From assembly GCA_020081605.1 (NCBI GenBank), contig JAHREC010000018.1:4278001-4342000 (forward strand): a stretch of DNA of 64,000 nt. Direction: 5' to 3'. This document shows positions 1 to 11,328 of this stretch, in pieces. The translations under genes were made by a program, and so were the position numbers. The number at the start of each line of letters is the position of its first letter. Positions within the stretch are counted from its first letter, which is position 1. The notes beneath the pieces are model-generated. The model was not told where the DNA came from and did no database searches. It worked only from the letters and a program-made list of their open reading frames with translations. The stretch is from Albifimbria verrucaria. Taxonomy: Eukaryota > Ascomycota > Sordariomycetes > Hypocreales > Stachybotryaceae.

Positions 1-2
1 AG

Positions 3-1257
3 AACCATAAGGAAGGTGTGCATGACACAGGCCACGGTCATGGCTGTGTTGGTAAGCTCAAGATGCGTAAGCTCTATGGCGAACCCGAGACACTGGAGGA
101 TAGGATTGCCGGAGCTGCGGCAGATGCCATCTTCCAGGGCGCCACCGGAGCGATTTCTGGAATTGTGGAACAGAACACCGGCTACAAGATGCCTTCGAGC
201 CATAAAGAGGAGCGTAAGGAAGAGGGTGGCCTTGGTGGTTTCATCGAGAAGGCTGCCGGCTCCTTCCTCGGAGGCATCCTAGGCGGCGACAAGGAGGAAA
301 AAGAAAGCCGTAGCGATAACTCCTATGGCCGGACCGAGTACACTCACCAAGGCGATCGCTACAGCCAGACCCAGTACACTGAGACCAAGCTTTCTGACGG
401 TGGTCACGCAAGCGAGTACCGCCGGTACGAGCAGCAAGATCACCAGGAGGCCGTCAGACGACCGGCTATGGGTATGAAGAGAGAACTGAGACTCATCCGT
501 CTTACGGTGGAGGTTACGAGCAACGCACTGAGCGCCGAGAGTACGGTGGGTCTACGGACGACCGCTATGGCGGCGGCCAGAGTGGCGGCTACGGCCAGAG
601 TGATAGCCACGGTCAGAGTGGTGGCTACGGCCAGAGTGGTGGCTATGGCCAGAGTGGTGGCTATGGCGGTAGCCAGTACCAGCATCAGAGGAAGAATAGC
701 AACGACAGCGATGAGAACAAGCACCGCAGAAAGAAGAGCAACGACAGTGACGAGAATAAGCACCGCAGGAGAAAGAGCAACGATAGTGATGAGAACAAGC
801 ACCGCAGAAGAAAGAGCAATGACAGCGATGAGCGCCGCGGGGTTACGGCGGCGGCGGTGGTGGTGGTTATGAGCGTCGCGAAGAAAGCAGCTATGGTGGC
901 CAGGGCGGCTATGGTGGTAGCAGCGAATATGGTCGCCGCGAGGAGAGCAGCTACGGCAGCGGAGGCTATGGCGGTAATCAGGGCGGATACGGCGGCGGTG
1001 GATATGAGCGTCGCGAGGAAAGCAGCTATGGTGGCCAGGGCGGCTATGGTGGTGGCAGCGAGTATGGTCGCCGCGAGGAAGGCGGCTACGGACGTCAGGA
1101 GCAGGGTGGTTACGGCCGACGTGATGATAACGAAGAGAGCCAAGGCTATGGCAGACGTGATGATGATGATGAGAGACGAGGCTACGGTCGCCGCGAAGAG
1201 GGCGGCTACGGTGGTGGTTATGGCGGTGGCGGCGGCGGCGGCGGTTATGGCTACTAG
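3..1257 (+). CDS. Gly/Tyr-rich low-complexity (FUS-like, prion-like) protein, 5' truncated
   Basis: The gene enters from outside the window: the frame is already open at base 3 and no start is visible. The N-terminal part has a Gly/Ala-rich amphipathic stretch (residues such as EDRIAGAAADAIFQGATGAI) and a second one (GGFIEKAAGSFLGGILGG). After that come Tyr/Gln/Ser-rich GYGQSGG repeats, a charged block repeated every 13 residues (SNDSDENKHRRRK, bases 698-838), and a Gly-Tyr tail with RRE/RRD motifs ending in GYGY and TAG at 1255. The reading frame changes twice, near 447-450 and at 838-842; each shift is explained by one lost G. The composition resembles FUS/TAF15-type phase-separating domains. 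I recognise no folded domain, so RNA binding or condensate formation is inference only. Antisense frames are also open, as expected for GC-rich repeats. Confidence 0.7.
698..838 (+). repeat. 39-nt coding minisatellite, about 3.6 copies
   Basis: Units run 698-736, 737-775, 776-814 and 815-838 (partial). Each full unit encodes 13 residues with an acidic half (SNDSDEN) and a basic half (KHRRRK). Copies differ mostly at synonymous positions, such as GAC/GAT and AGC/AGT, so the peptide appears conserved while the DNA drifts. Confidence 0.85.
868..1081 (+). repeat. Two-copy 135-nt period coding repeat
   Basis: The segment beginning at 868 (YERREESSYGGQGGYGG) recurs at 1003 with only a few synonymous or Gly/Ser changes. 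This is a 45-codon duplication inside the Gly/Tyr tail of the low-complexity gene. Confidence 0.75.
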
Positions 1258-1860
1258 ACTTCGGGCCCCTGAGTGCCTCGAGGCTGCACTCCGCAGCCTC
1301 GCCATACATGATGGCTCAGGATATGCCGAAAGGCCCAATGTTTGGCTTACTGTGATTTCAATTCATAGGTACACGTGAAAACAGAGACTCCTATACCAAG
1401 AAAGAAGTACGCGCGCAAGTTCCCACACTATGGAAGCTAAGACATGGCGATAGATATTCGTGAACAAAAGGTGCATAGAAATACGAGCACGCTCGTTGTA
1501 TAATCATGGTATTACGAGGGTTGGTTCCATTACCATTGCTATTATTCGTTGGGGGAACCTATCCTGGTACTACTAACGTCTGCTAGTCAACGCGTACGCG
1601 TATTATGTAAGGTAGGTGGATGGCTAAGAGCGGCTTTACCAAGACTTACGAGATCAGATCCTATCCACTTCGTTTGCACACCTACCCTATAGATCACGTC
1701 GATTCATTTGCGCACAACACTGCTTATGGCATGCCGTATATAAGGATTTAGACTTGGTTGATTAACGAAAGAAAAAAAAGGATGTCTATCCTTCCGGGTG
1801 GAATCATGCATCACAACTCCTGGTGTTTCATGCTTGATAATCTGTCAAGTGCCGGGCTGT
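1258..1860. other. Intergenic, no gene seen
   Basis: This is the 3' flank of the Gly/Tyr-rich gene. I see no conserved coding signal or RNA gene. The sequence is AT-richer than the gene. Confidence 0.5.
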
Positions 1861-2252
1861 TTACTCGGAAGGATGGCGTCGGAGGAGTTTACGAGTCATC
1901 CGTGCAGCGGCATTTCGCACCTTTGCAATTCCTGTAGCCCCCACGAGGTCTAACCGAGGGCTTATTGCCAGCTGAAGAAGGGTCTCTGGAACGGAATGCT
2001 TGCTGTGAGGCTGTGTAGGATTGAAGCTTAAGAGTGGATGGCGGGAGGGGTAGGAGGGGGTCTGACCAGAGCTGCCGCAACGGCAGACTGGCGTAGCCAA
2101 CAAGCAGCCAGAAATACGAGTGCCACCAAGTGTGGGAATGAGGTGCTGTAGATCGTGATAACGGCACAGCCTAGCACCACACAGGCGGTAAGCATACGAG
2201 GCCGCTGGCCAACGATCTTTGCCAGTTTCTTCACCTTGTACGGGTACGCCAT
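1861..2252 (-). CDS. Possible small membrane protein (weak)
   Basis: An ATG at 2252 opens a basic N-terminus (MAYPYKVKKLAKIVG) followed by two hydrophobic stretches (for example MLTACVVLGCAVITIY) around residues 20-53, a plausible hairpin membrane anchor. The first frame stops at 2028. One additional base in the five-base G run at 2056-2060 would join it to an overlapping frame that ends at 1861 with a basic tail (TRKLLRRHPSE), giving about 130 residues. The same one-base loss is seen in clearly real genes of the window, which is why I keep it. I recognise no family. It could equally be a chance ORF. Confidence 0.3.
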
Positions 2253-5200
2253 TATGTCTTTACGTCATGCGGTCCCTGTTCAATATAATTGCCGACCGAA
2301 CCGATTACTTTCTTTTTCGGCTTGGGTCATTTCGAGAAAAAGAACACAACCGTGCGATTTTAATTTTTTTTTTTTTTGTGTTTCAATTCACCCTCGTGGC
2401 ATTGTGGCACAGAGCATCCGTGCGGATTCCCAGACATACCAAGTTGTCAATGTAATGGTAACAGGACCATGTCGCCCATGTCTCCGGCGACGCCTCGAAA
2501 CAGCGGAGGAGGTTCTGGACCACAACACTAGGCACATGGCCGAAGCGGAGGGACGTGATGAAAGTTGTGTCGTCAGCCATGAAGCTCACTTCCTGCAATT
2601 GGGGAGTGAACCCTGTGATCTTCACCTGTGGGCATTGTCAAACAAGCCATGTAGTTGGCAGACCCATCCACCCTGACTCCTGCGGGGCGTCGGGTCGTGG
2701 AGGCTGCAGGACGAGGCGGCTTTCTGCATGTCTTTGGTCGCGCGGCCCAAGTGGTACGATACGTGCCGCTGGACAAATGGCGTAGAGGAATCGCGTTGCT
2801 AGCTACTGCCAAACGAAGACTGCAATACCAAGTTTGCGTGGTAATAGCAGCCGGTATCCTGCAGAGGCCGACCCATCTCTTCGTCGGGGTATTCCAGATC
2901 TCTCCCGATTCCTTAACTACGGAATCCCAATAAAGCTTATCCCGTTAGCGACTCCTCCCGTCATGGCCGTGCCGGGCCTTGCTCCGGCAGAAGAAAGCCA
3001 ATGTCCTCCAGGGACAGCTAGGTAAAAGTAGGAAGCATGCCCTGCCTTCGGTTGTCGCCATACATAGGAGAGAGAGATGTATGGCCAGCCCACCGATCGG
3101 CAGCACGCAAACATGCACGCCCAGGGCTCATCTCTTGGATTGTTCTACAGCGATCAGCAGCCATTCCTTGCGTACTACTCCTGCAGCCAGTGCGCGATCC
3201 CCGAAAGAAATCGGCCCTGGTGTTTTTTTCTTCTTTCTTTGCCTGCATGATGTGTGCCGGGGAACTTTTGCAGCATTAGTTTCTTTTCCGCGTGCATGGT
3301 GTCTCTGCTTCACAGAGCAGCCGGGTCCTTTGTCAAGCCACCAACCTATCACCACGGTATCATGAGTGCATGCTAGCGCGAGCACCTATGCATAAGCCCG
3401 ACGAGGTGGGCAGCGATAGGAGCTGGATGTGGTTAATTCGAGTTGGTGACTGAGTTCGATGGTGGCCACCGCCTCGGGTTGGTCTCGACCTCGAACAGTT
3501 TAGTTGATAGGCCTGGGGTTAGGCAGGGGCTAAAGTGGGTGAAGACGCCATGATGGCGTTGGGCCAACACCTTGAAGCTGCAGGCGTAACTGGGGAATAG
3601 GCTGCTCGGCAAACTTCCTCGAGAGATCGGTGAATAATAGTATAGGTTCGGTATGCCTTGGTTGACGAGACTGCAGCGCACAAAACGATGACGAGACCAA
3701 GGCGAATATCTTACGTTGCTTACGCTGGTTGGGACGGGACGGGACGAGGTAAGGCAAGGCAAGGCAAGGCGATGCGAGACTTGAATCAGGATGAGTGGTG
3801 CTTGGAATGAATGCGCATCGAAGACAAAGACAATGGCTGCGAGCTGAAGAGGGTACGGCACAGTCCCTGCTTATGATGTATGCGCTTTTCGGCTCTGGAA
3901 GCACGGTGGAATTCCAAGTGGATGAGGCTGTCGAGTCAGGTAGACCCGATGTACAGCTCAGCCTGGGGAAGTGCTTGGTGCGGTAGCCGACGGACCCGAA
4001 TTCCATGTTGGTTGGCGTGGAAAGGTACAGCAATGGGGGCTTGGTTCTTCGATCCGGATACTGTGGGGCTACTTGGAGGTACATAGCCCGTTGGTTTGCT
4101 GGCGCCTGCGCACACTGAGATCTAAAGTCCCGTGGCCCCTCGACTTCTGAAAATACCTTGACTTACAGTACAGGACCAGGCCTGTTTGGGCCCGTTATGC
4201 ATGAACAAAGGCCCTTCCTGCGTATGTGCGCACGCCGGTCGCTCAGGAATTTTCTTCCCGCTGTGCAAAAATGCAACCCAGTGTTTTATTTTATTTCATT
4301 TTTATTTCCCTTTCTCTCATTTATTGTTTCCCTTTGCTGTACTGTACATTATATCCGAAAAATACTGGTATATTCGAGCCCGCAGCCTCCGTTGCTACCG
4401 GGTCCAACCTAGTAGGTCCTACTGGCTACTAGTACCTGGGTATGCAGGTGCGGCCAACTGTGGTACTGGGCAGGTACCTGGCCATCCGAAACAGCACCTC
4501 CTGTGAGTACCTGTAAGGCACCAAAAGAACTCGCGCCCCGGGCCTACTTCAGTCCGACATTTCTCCCTCCATGCCGCCCCCGTATCCTTCCGCTCCCTCT
4601 TCTTCTCCACTGGACCTTACCGTAGCGAGGTACCTTATCGTGGCGCGGCCTTTCCTTCTTCAATCCTTGCCTCTCTGCCTTTTACCTGAAATCGACCATC
4701 CTTTCCGCGTGTCTTGCTTCTGCCACCGAAAGAAGGTACAACCCGGCGCCTACCTACCTGCATACCTACCTTGCCTTACACTCACTCACCTTGGTTTCTT
4801 TTTCCTCTTTCTTCCAATTGCCTTGCCTGGGTTAAACCTGGTTTCGTCGCTCACGCTTTCGCCCTCTTTCTCCCTCATTATTCTTTCCACCATTTTTTAT
4901 CGTCACGCTTCTCTCCATCCTCCATCCACACGCTGATTCCTGGTGACGCTTTAACCCAGCGTCCGGCATCAGAGCCCCCTTACCCTACCAAGGCTAGCAG
5001 CCCACTCAGTCGCCATCCTGCCTGCGTCGTTTCCTCCTGGAGGAGCACCAGCTAATTCCGCCTTCCATAAAGCAACCCCCACCTGGGGCCCTCCCTTCTC
5101 TCTTCCTCTCATTTCTCCTGTTGGTGGTACATCCGATCGCCTGAGAAGGGAAATTCGGGGACAGTCCGATCTCTGCTCAACTCTACCTGATTCCACTCCC

Positions 5201-5339
5201 AACACCGCCGCCTTAAATCATCACGCACCCACGCTCTCTTTTCCTCTCCTCCAGCATTAGGGCCTCTGGAACGGACAAGTTTCCCTGACGTCGCGTCCCG
5301 GCGTACTCATCTACCATGCCTGCCGCATCATAGTTGAAT
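2253..5339. other. Intergenic; promoter region of RING gene
   Basis: No convincing gene. It holds a 14-base T run at 2364-2377, short pentanucleotide arrays at 3731-3770, and, from about 4560 to 5330, a strongly pyrimidine-rich tract with ACCT-type repeats (about 4741-4772). That tract is typical of fungal promoters and 5' leaders, and leads into the RING-protein gene. Small frames here are low-complexity and unlike proteins. Confidence 0.5.
3731..3770. repeat. (GGGAC)3 and (AAGGC)4 microsatellites
   Basis: Three GGGAC units (3731-3745) are followed after five bases by four AAGGC units (3751-3770). AAGGC-type arrays recur at 42535-42560. Confidence 0.9.
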
Positions 5340-5360
5340 ATGTCCCACGAGAATGTGTGA
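5316..5360 (+). promoter_or_regulatory. Two tandem short upstream ORFs in leader of RING gene
   Basis: ATG at 5316 (context CTACCATGC) encodes five residues and stops at 5333. ATG at 5340 encodes six residues and stops at 5360. If transcription starts upstream, both would precede the main start and could lower translation. Alternatively the 5340 ATG is a first coding exon ending at 5356 before a GTGAGT donor. The transcript start is unknown. Confidence 0.35.
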
Positions 5361-5481
5361 GTACCTGCCTTCCCTTCGCCTCTCCTCTGGCTCAGCGCCG
5401 ACGTTCGTCATCTCGCGCCCCGGCCAAGAGCCTCCCTTTCCTCACACTCTCTCCGCCTTGGCGCACGCCAAACAGACACTG

Positions 5482-7618
5482 ATGCCTCGCAGCTCTCACC
5501 GAGATTCGAAATGCCGTGTACGTTGCCATCCGAAATTCTTCTTACCGTTTGCTCCTAGCCCTGGCTGCTTCCTCTCCCTCCGTCTGTCGCGTCGACTCGC
5601 CTTGACTCGAATCGTCTCCACCGTCTCTCGTTCGCGGATTGCCGCTTATCCGTGCCTGAGCCGCCTACCCATCTGCCTGTCCAACCCACATCGTCATCAT
5701 CGTCATCGTCGTCGCGACTTCCTTTGCCTTGCGCTCGCTGCTGACAAACCGTTAGACTCCTATTCAGTAACCCGGTATGGTCTGGTGCCAACACCGTCCC
5801 GACCACCATTATTCGCAATATCACAGCTATAACGGTACGCTATGAGCCCGCGCCTTCGATGTATCTACCCAAATCCAACCGACCTTGACTGACGAGTTGC
5901 GCAATAGAGCCAGCTAGCATACCAGGATAGCATATTGAATAACATAACGACCCTCACCACAAGCAACGCCGAAACTCTCAATGGCGTCGTTTCAGGTCTC
6001 ATCTACGTCCCTGACGTACGAACTGTTGCCGCCTGCGATGCCCAACAATACGACTTCATCCCACGGAACGTTACCCGCCAGGCCAACCTCCCTCCCACCA
6101 ACTACAATCTAATCGCCCTCGCCCCATGGTTCAGCCAGGATTGCACCATAGCATATTTAACGGCTGCCCAATTCGACCCCGTCCGTGCCTTCATTTTCTA
6201 TAAGCCAAACAACTCGAGCAACAAGCCACAGGACGCGGACTCGCCCGTCTGGGATCTCGACGATGGCGGCGCCTGGAAAAAGAACAACAAGTTCCCCATA
6301 TTCGCCATTCCCGGCATCGAAGGACAGAAAATCATGAGACAGATGTCTTTTACTCCGGCGATGTCCAGGATGTACCCCATGGTGATGAAATCATGCAGGT
6401 GTACGGCCCGAATCCTAGGGATTATGTACGAATCTGGACCGAACTGACGCTGGAAGGCTCTTCCAACCTTCCTGCTCTATGGATGTTCTTTCTCATCATC
6501 ATTGGCGCCCTTCTCTTCATATTTGCCGCCGTATCTTGCATCATGCACCTCTTTCAAAGACGCCGCCGCAAGTCGCTGGAGCGTCGAGTGAGGTCAGGCG
6601 AGGTTGACCTCGAAGCCATGGGCGTGAAGCGACTTACAGTTCCTGGGGCTCACGTTGCAAGCTTTCCCTATATACCTACACATCGGAACCCGCGGCAGCT
6701 AGCCGACCGCCATCAACCCCTCTTGCAGGAGGCGCAACCTCGACAATGCATTCCACTAGGTCTTCCAACAAGAGCCGCCGGCCTGTTCTGCGTAGTAACG
6801 CATCCGATACCATATCTCCCGGCAGCATAAGAAGCAAGCGTTCGAGCCTGGCAGGATCGGGCGACAACACCGCGACTAACATACAGCCGGAATGTCTGAT
6901 CTGTCTGGTTAGCTTCGAGCACCGCTCGACGATTATTAGAAATCTACCATGCGACCACATTTTCCACCCCGAGTGTATCGACGAGTTTCTCACTCAAAAC
7001 AGTTCTCTTTGTCCCATCTGTAAACACTGTATGCTACCTAGAGGCTACAGCCCCAAGATAACAGATGGTATGGTACGCCGGGAGCGTGCTCTGAGACGTT
7101 TGAGAGAGCGGGTTAACTTGGATGATGTCTCTCTGGAATCTGGAGAAACCAAGATTAAGATGTGGAGTAAGAGAATCTTCACTTCATCTGGCCATTCCGA
7201 CGTCCCTATGACACCCGTCACTGCCAGACGGCCCACGACCACCTCATCTGGAAAATCGACCTTGGGCACGGATACAACTGCAGTGTCGCAAACAACAAAT
7301 GCTGCTGTTACGCAATCTCCGATTCCAGCCAAATCGTCAAGATTACGAGGGCCACGACCTAGACCTTTAAAGCTCCTTCCCACGCAACCTGAGGATGCCG
7401 AGCTCAAAACCGAACCACAAGGGGACGCAAAAGTCCGTCATCATTTGCCCGAGAGCGTATGCGAGCGATTGCAGCCAGAAACGCGCCATTTGATGACCCG
7501 GATCAGAGCTATCCGATGTGTAAGTCATGGGCATTGAACTATCAAAATATCTTGAATCACTGCTAACACTTTACTAGGGCGACGTGCGATTAGCAAAGTC
7601 TTTCCTGGTTTGTTCTGA
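5482..7618 (+). CDS. PA-TM-RING-H2 membrane E3 ubiquitin ligase candidate
   Basis: A secretory or endomembrane RING protein. Order: signal-peptide region ending about 5745; a lumenal PA-type region (5908 to about 6450); a single membrane span (about 6468-6560, core FFLIIIGALLFIFAAVSC) followed by RRRRK; then a RING-H2 of pattern C-x2-C...C-x-H-x2-H-x2-C...C-x2-C (about 6892-7023, CLICLVSFEH to CPICK). Introns: 5835-5907 and 7520-7577, the second joining a C-terminus ISKVFPGLF with stop at 7616. The frame breaks near 5775, at 6348-6351 (TTTT), 6666-6668 (CCC) and 7421-7424 (GGGG); one base restored at each returns family consensus. The start is unresolved: I used the ATG at 5482, but another frame just before 5728 gives a more hydrophobic signal core, and a short exon at 5340 is possible. 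Function as an E3 is inferred from the family. Confidence 0.75.
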
Positions 7619-8437
7619 TGAGCCATACGTCTCGGGAAGATTTTGGCTTAGATGTTTATTTTCTCATTCGAGTTCTCTTTAGCTGCAATGCATGGCGACG
7701 GCGTTGGCAGGATGGTTATTGGATAAAATTTCTGGCGTACGGAACGATATGTATCGGCAACCTGGTGCCGCCAATTGTATGGGAATGTGATTTGGTTTGT
7801 TCAACTTATGATCGTTGATGATGGGCTGGGTGTCTGTTGACACGCGCACATGCAAACGGGGACTGGCCTGAACCCCTAGATACTCTGCCAGTGCAAGGCG
7901 AATGGGAGATACACTGAAGGAGCGTTGCCAGGCACCTCTTCATTACAGATATCTGGCAGATAATGCCACAAAAGCTAGGGCTTCTCGTCAGCAATAAGAA
8001 TAAGGCGGACCGCATGGATACCGCTTTTGTCTGTTATTTGTCGAATGGCGATCTCGCCGCCTACGTTTTCTATAACGAGTCGTGATGCCGCCAAAATCAT
8101 CAACGCTATTGACTACGTAAAGATGAGGCATCTGTAATATTGATATATGTCTAACAAATCTATGTAGTTACTTTCTGTAACCATACTTCAGTAATGTCAA
8201 CGAGAACGCCTCATAATCCATAAACGGCTCTGAAAAGGCCAATTAAGCTAAATAAATCGGATGCACCGCCCATTCTGAGGTCGCATGTCGAAGTGAACGT
8301 AGCGCCATCCATAGCGGCCGTCATCAAAATAAGGGTGAGTATATAGCAGCTGGTCTAAACCTCCACTGGTGCTCTTTTCTTTTCGTTTAATTTCATTTCG
8401 TTCACTATCATGTCTGATCTCGAACATGAGGGTGCTG
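7619..8437. other. Intergenic, convergent 3' flanks
   Basis: This lies between the 3' ends of the RING gene (+) and the membrane-protein gene (-). It is AT-rich, with no coding signal seen. It likely holds both 3' UTRs. Confidence 0.5.
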
Positions 8438-10136
8438 CTAGGTCCGTTGGGGATTGCGTATGTAGTCTCGGCTTGCCATATATGCATCAAGCGCATAGCG
8501 TAATTGTGTAGTGGTTTCCTTTAGGTAATCGATCTGATCCTCCTTGGATACGCATCCTCTCTTGCTGGACATGGCTCGGACGGACCCAGGCTTTACCGGC
8601 TTGAGCTTGGCCTCGATGTCCGTCTTGATGGCGTCGAGATCGTCGGCGAAGAGCCTCAGCTGCATGCTGAGATCGGAGTGGTGCTCGAGGACCTTGTTGA
8701 GGGATGCTAGGCTGCGGTGTACCTGGCTTAGCTGGACGCTTCTAACGGCCAGCAGTGTCCAGAGGTTGAAACCGAGAGTACCTTGAGAGGCGGGCACTTC
8801 ATCCGGTGGTTCGGGCGCGAGGCGGACGATGATCCGGACCTGGTCTCTAGCGAGCTTCAGGAGGTCGATGATGTTGGCCAATTGGCCGTGGAGGCTGAAG
8901 ATAGCTTTGTAGAGATATGCCCCATGCTCGCTATATCGTTGGCGGATGAAGTACTCTGTGATGCTCTCTTCAGGGACCTGGAAGGAGAGAAGAGCCAAGT
9001 TATAAGATGGGAGTGTTTTGAACTCGGCTTGTCGGTAGCCAGAATGATGGCCTGCATGTGTTCAGCTGCCGACTCAGCCATCTTGATTGTTCTGTTGACC
9101 GTTATGTCCATGGAAGCGTGGAATTCGTCCGCTGCAAACATGATATCGGCGGCCGTAGCATTGTACTCGTCAAAGGTGCGTAGGACGAGACTTTTGTGAG
9201 TAACATCATCTGCCTCGAGCAAGGAGCGTAAATGAGCAAACGCCGGTTCAGACTGCTCCGTGATCATAGACAGAGGTATGAGGTCAGCCTGCTGCCTCGT
9301 GGCATCACCCAACGCATTATGCACGTTGGCGAAGTGACTGAAGTCGATACATGGAAGGCCTTTCCCTTCTGATGAGCCTAGAAGTGTTGTGCATGACGTG
9401 AAGGTCTTGATGAGAGGTACATGGCAGAGCGGCAGAACAGAAAGGGACAAGGGGTAGTTGGTAAAGTTGTGGAAGAGAATGATAGCGGCCACGGTGAGAT
9501 ATGAGATGGCCAGCACAATGGTGATGGCAACACTCAAAGTCCATAATATCGATGCGCCTCCAGAAAGGCGACCGAATATCCAGGTGAGAACATGAACCGG
9601 CATGCTCCAGACCGAAGAGGACGGCTGTTGCCTTTCCGTGTTGGGCCTTTCAGTGTGAAGCCGGTATGTTGATGGATATGGTTCACCAGTATTGCCGTTA
9701 TTCCATGGCCAACCTTTCGGACCAGCAGTTTTTCTTTCACGGCCATGTCCATTCCAATCCTCCGTCTCTTCTGCCATGCTCAGCTCTTCTTGAAGAGTGC
9801 GATGCCTGTGACGTACCACGCCATTGCCTAATCCTGACAACGGGGGCATGGTTGGACGAAAAGGCTCACGCAAGATGACATTCTCGTCCTCGCGGTGTCT
9901 TGCGAAATCTCCAATGCTGTCCTGGGAACCGGCACTGCCTTGAGCGCCGCCCAGCGACGAGAGTTGAGAGGGCAGTGCGGATGACGGCTGGCCGCTGGAG
10001 GGTAGTAGCCGGCGCCGAAATAGGGATCGTCATCCGAGGCGGCGGAAGGCAGAATGCTGGTATCAAAGCTATCATTCTCACCCTCGACGACGCGCCAGGA
10101 GTCCTCGGCTGGCAGGTCACGGGGATAGTTGGACAT
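8438..10136 (-). CDS. Fungal single-pass membrane protein, unknown function
   Basis: ATG at 10136 opens a Ser/Asp-rich N-terminus (MSNYPRDLPAEDSWRVVEG), then a disordered cytosolic region. A strong membrane span follows at about residues 196-220 (LWTLSVAITIVLAISYLTVA). A long helical, probably lumenal or extracellular region has several N-x-S/T sites, then a C-terminus rich in hydrophobic heptads. TAG is at 8438-8440. The frame shifts at about 10000-10002 (CCC on the coding strand) and again between about 9030 and 8998. With one base restored at each, the whole locus is one intronless 566-residue frame. I know relatives of this N-terminus only as fungal hypothetical membrane proteins and give no function. 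Confidence 0.6.
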
Positions 10137-11328
10137 GGCTGCCTGTAGCGCGTTGGCGCCTGGTGTGTTGGGACGCGCGAGCGAGAGCACGCGGGCGCGT
10201 GGAAGAGAGAAGAAGGGGGCCAGAGCACAGGCGCGAGTTGTGGCTTGTTGTTTATATCTCCATCAGAGGAAGAGAGATCTGCGAAGCCGCGGAGTGAGTC
10301 ATACGAGCGTTGCTGCAAGACGCACGAATAAGAAGTTGACGATGGGCGATAGGGAAATTAGGCAGCTGGTGCTGAGGGAGAGGGAAAACAGAGCGACAAA
10401 GGGCGATGATATGGCGGGTTGAGAGAGAGATGCAGAAGGATATGCAGAAGAAGCCCGTTGCAGCCTTGTATTCACGGTGGCGTCATGGCCCGCGGTGCGT
10501 GAGTGGTTGACACAGCTGGGACCCCTGTCAGACGGATAGCCGCTGCTGGTGAGTTGGCCAGCGGAGAAAACGGGTGAATGAAGATGAACTTGTGAAAGCA
10601 GCGCAGTACTTGAACGCTTCGAATCAAGCGTGTTTGTCTTCTAGGTGAAGGGCGCAAGCTGGTGATGTGGATTGGCTAGAAAGTAGGGGTCAAGTTCGCT
10701 GAGGTGAGCCACCTAGATTATTGCTGGAGGGTTTCCTGAAAAGCCCGGATTAATAATTAGATATTAAACCAAGTCGCATGCTCTTTTGCAAAGCCCAGAA
10801 AGGACTAACGGTAAATACCGAAATAGATGGTTAACCAAGTGTTGTGTTCTGTTCTGACTGGATATACAAACGGTTGAAGAGGTGAAGTCGAGGTTGAGTT
10901 CAGTACAAGTCGAGTACAGGTACAAGCACAGCGGGGCCACGTGGGGTGGCGGGTGACCCTGTCTCGTGGACCCTAGATCGCCCCAAAGTACCGTCCAGGT
11001 CACTTCGGTATATTCTGTACACTGACGTACCTTTGGTAAGGTACTGCAACAATAAACCCCCAACCATCGCTGACTGTATCCCGTAGGATCGATAATGTTG
11101 GTTCTACCGACACATGCATTCTTTGGGAACCATCTGGTAGATACAAGTTCTTGGCTTTCTAGTTTGGATATGTAATAATCGAGTTATGTCTCTCCGCTGC
11201 TCAAGAGCGGCACAGTCAGTGAGCCTGTCCCTATCCAACACCCGACCTGCCAACAACAGCCTTCCTTCTCATCTCCTCTCTTCTTCTTCTTCATCTACAT
11301 ATTTCTCTCCCTCTATCTCTCCCTCACT
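10137..11328. other. Intergenic; promoter of the membrane-protein gene
   Basis: It holds the upstream region of the gene starting at 10136 (-) and the 3' flank of the aldo-keto reductase. A pyrimidine-rich tract occurs at 11220-11330. No coding signal is convincing; the plus-strand frames here are antisense shadows. Confidence 0.5.

Noticed and set aside
3..1257. Frame changes as programmed frameshifting or short introns
   Set aside because: No slippery heptamer with a downstream structure and no GT-AG pair of sensible length. The same one-base pattern occurs in unrelated genes.
440..1338. Long minus-strand frames (289 and 217 codons) opposite the Gly/Tyr-rich gene
   Set aside because: They are repeat-driven: GC-rich tandem codons lack stops on both strands. 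The products are His/Arg or Ala/Leu runs with no domain.
9760..9806. 46-nt GTACGT...CAG intron in the 8438-10136 membrane gene
   Set aside because: The frame is open through it, the length is very short, and removing it would shift the frame.
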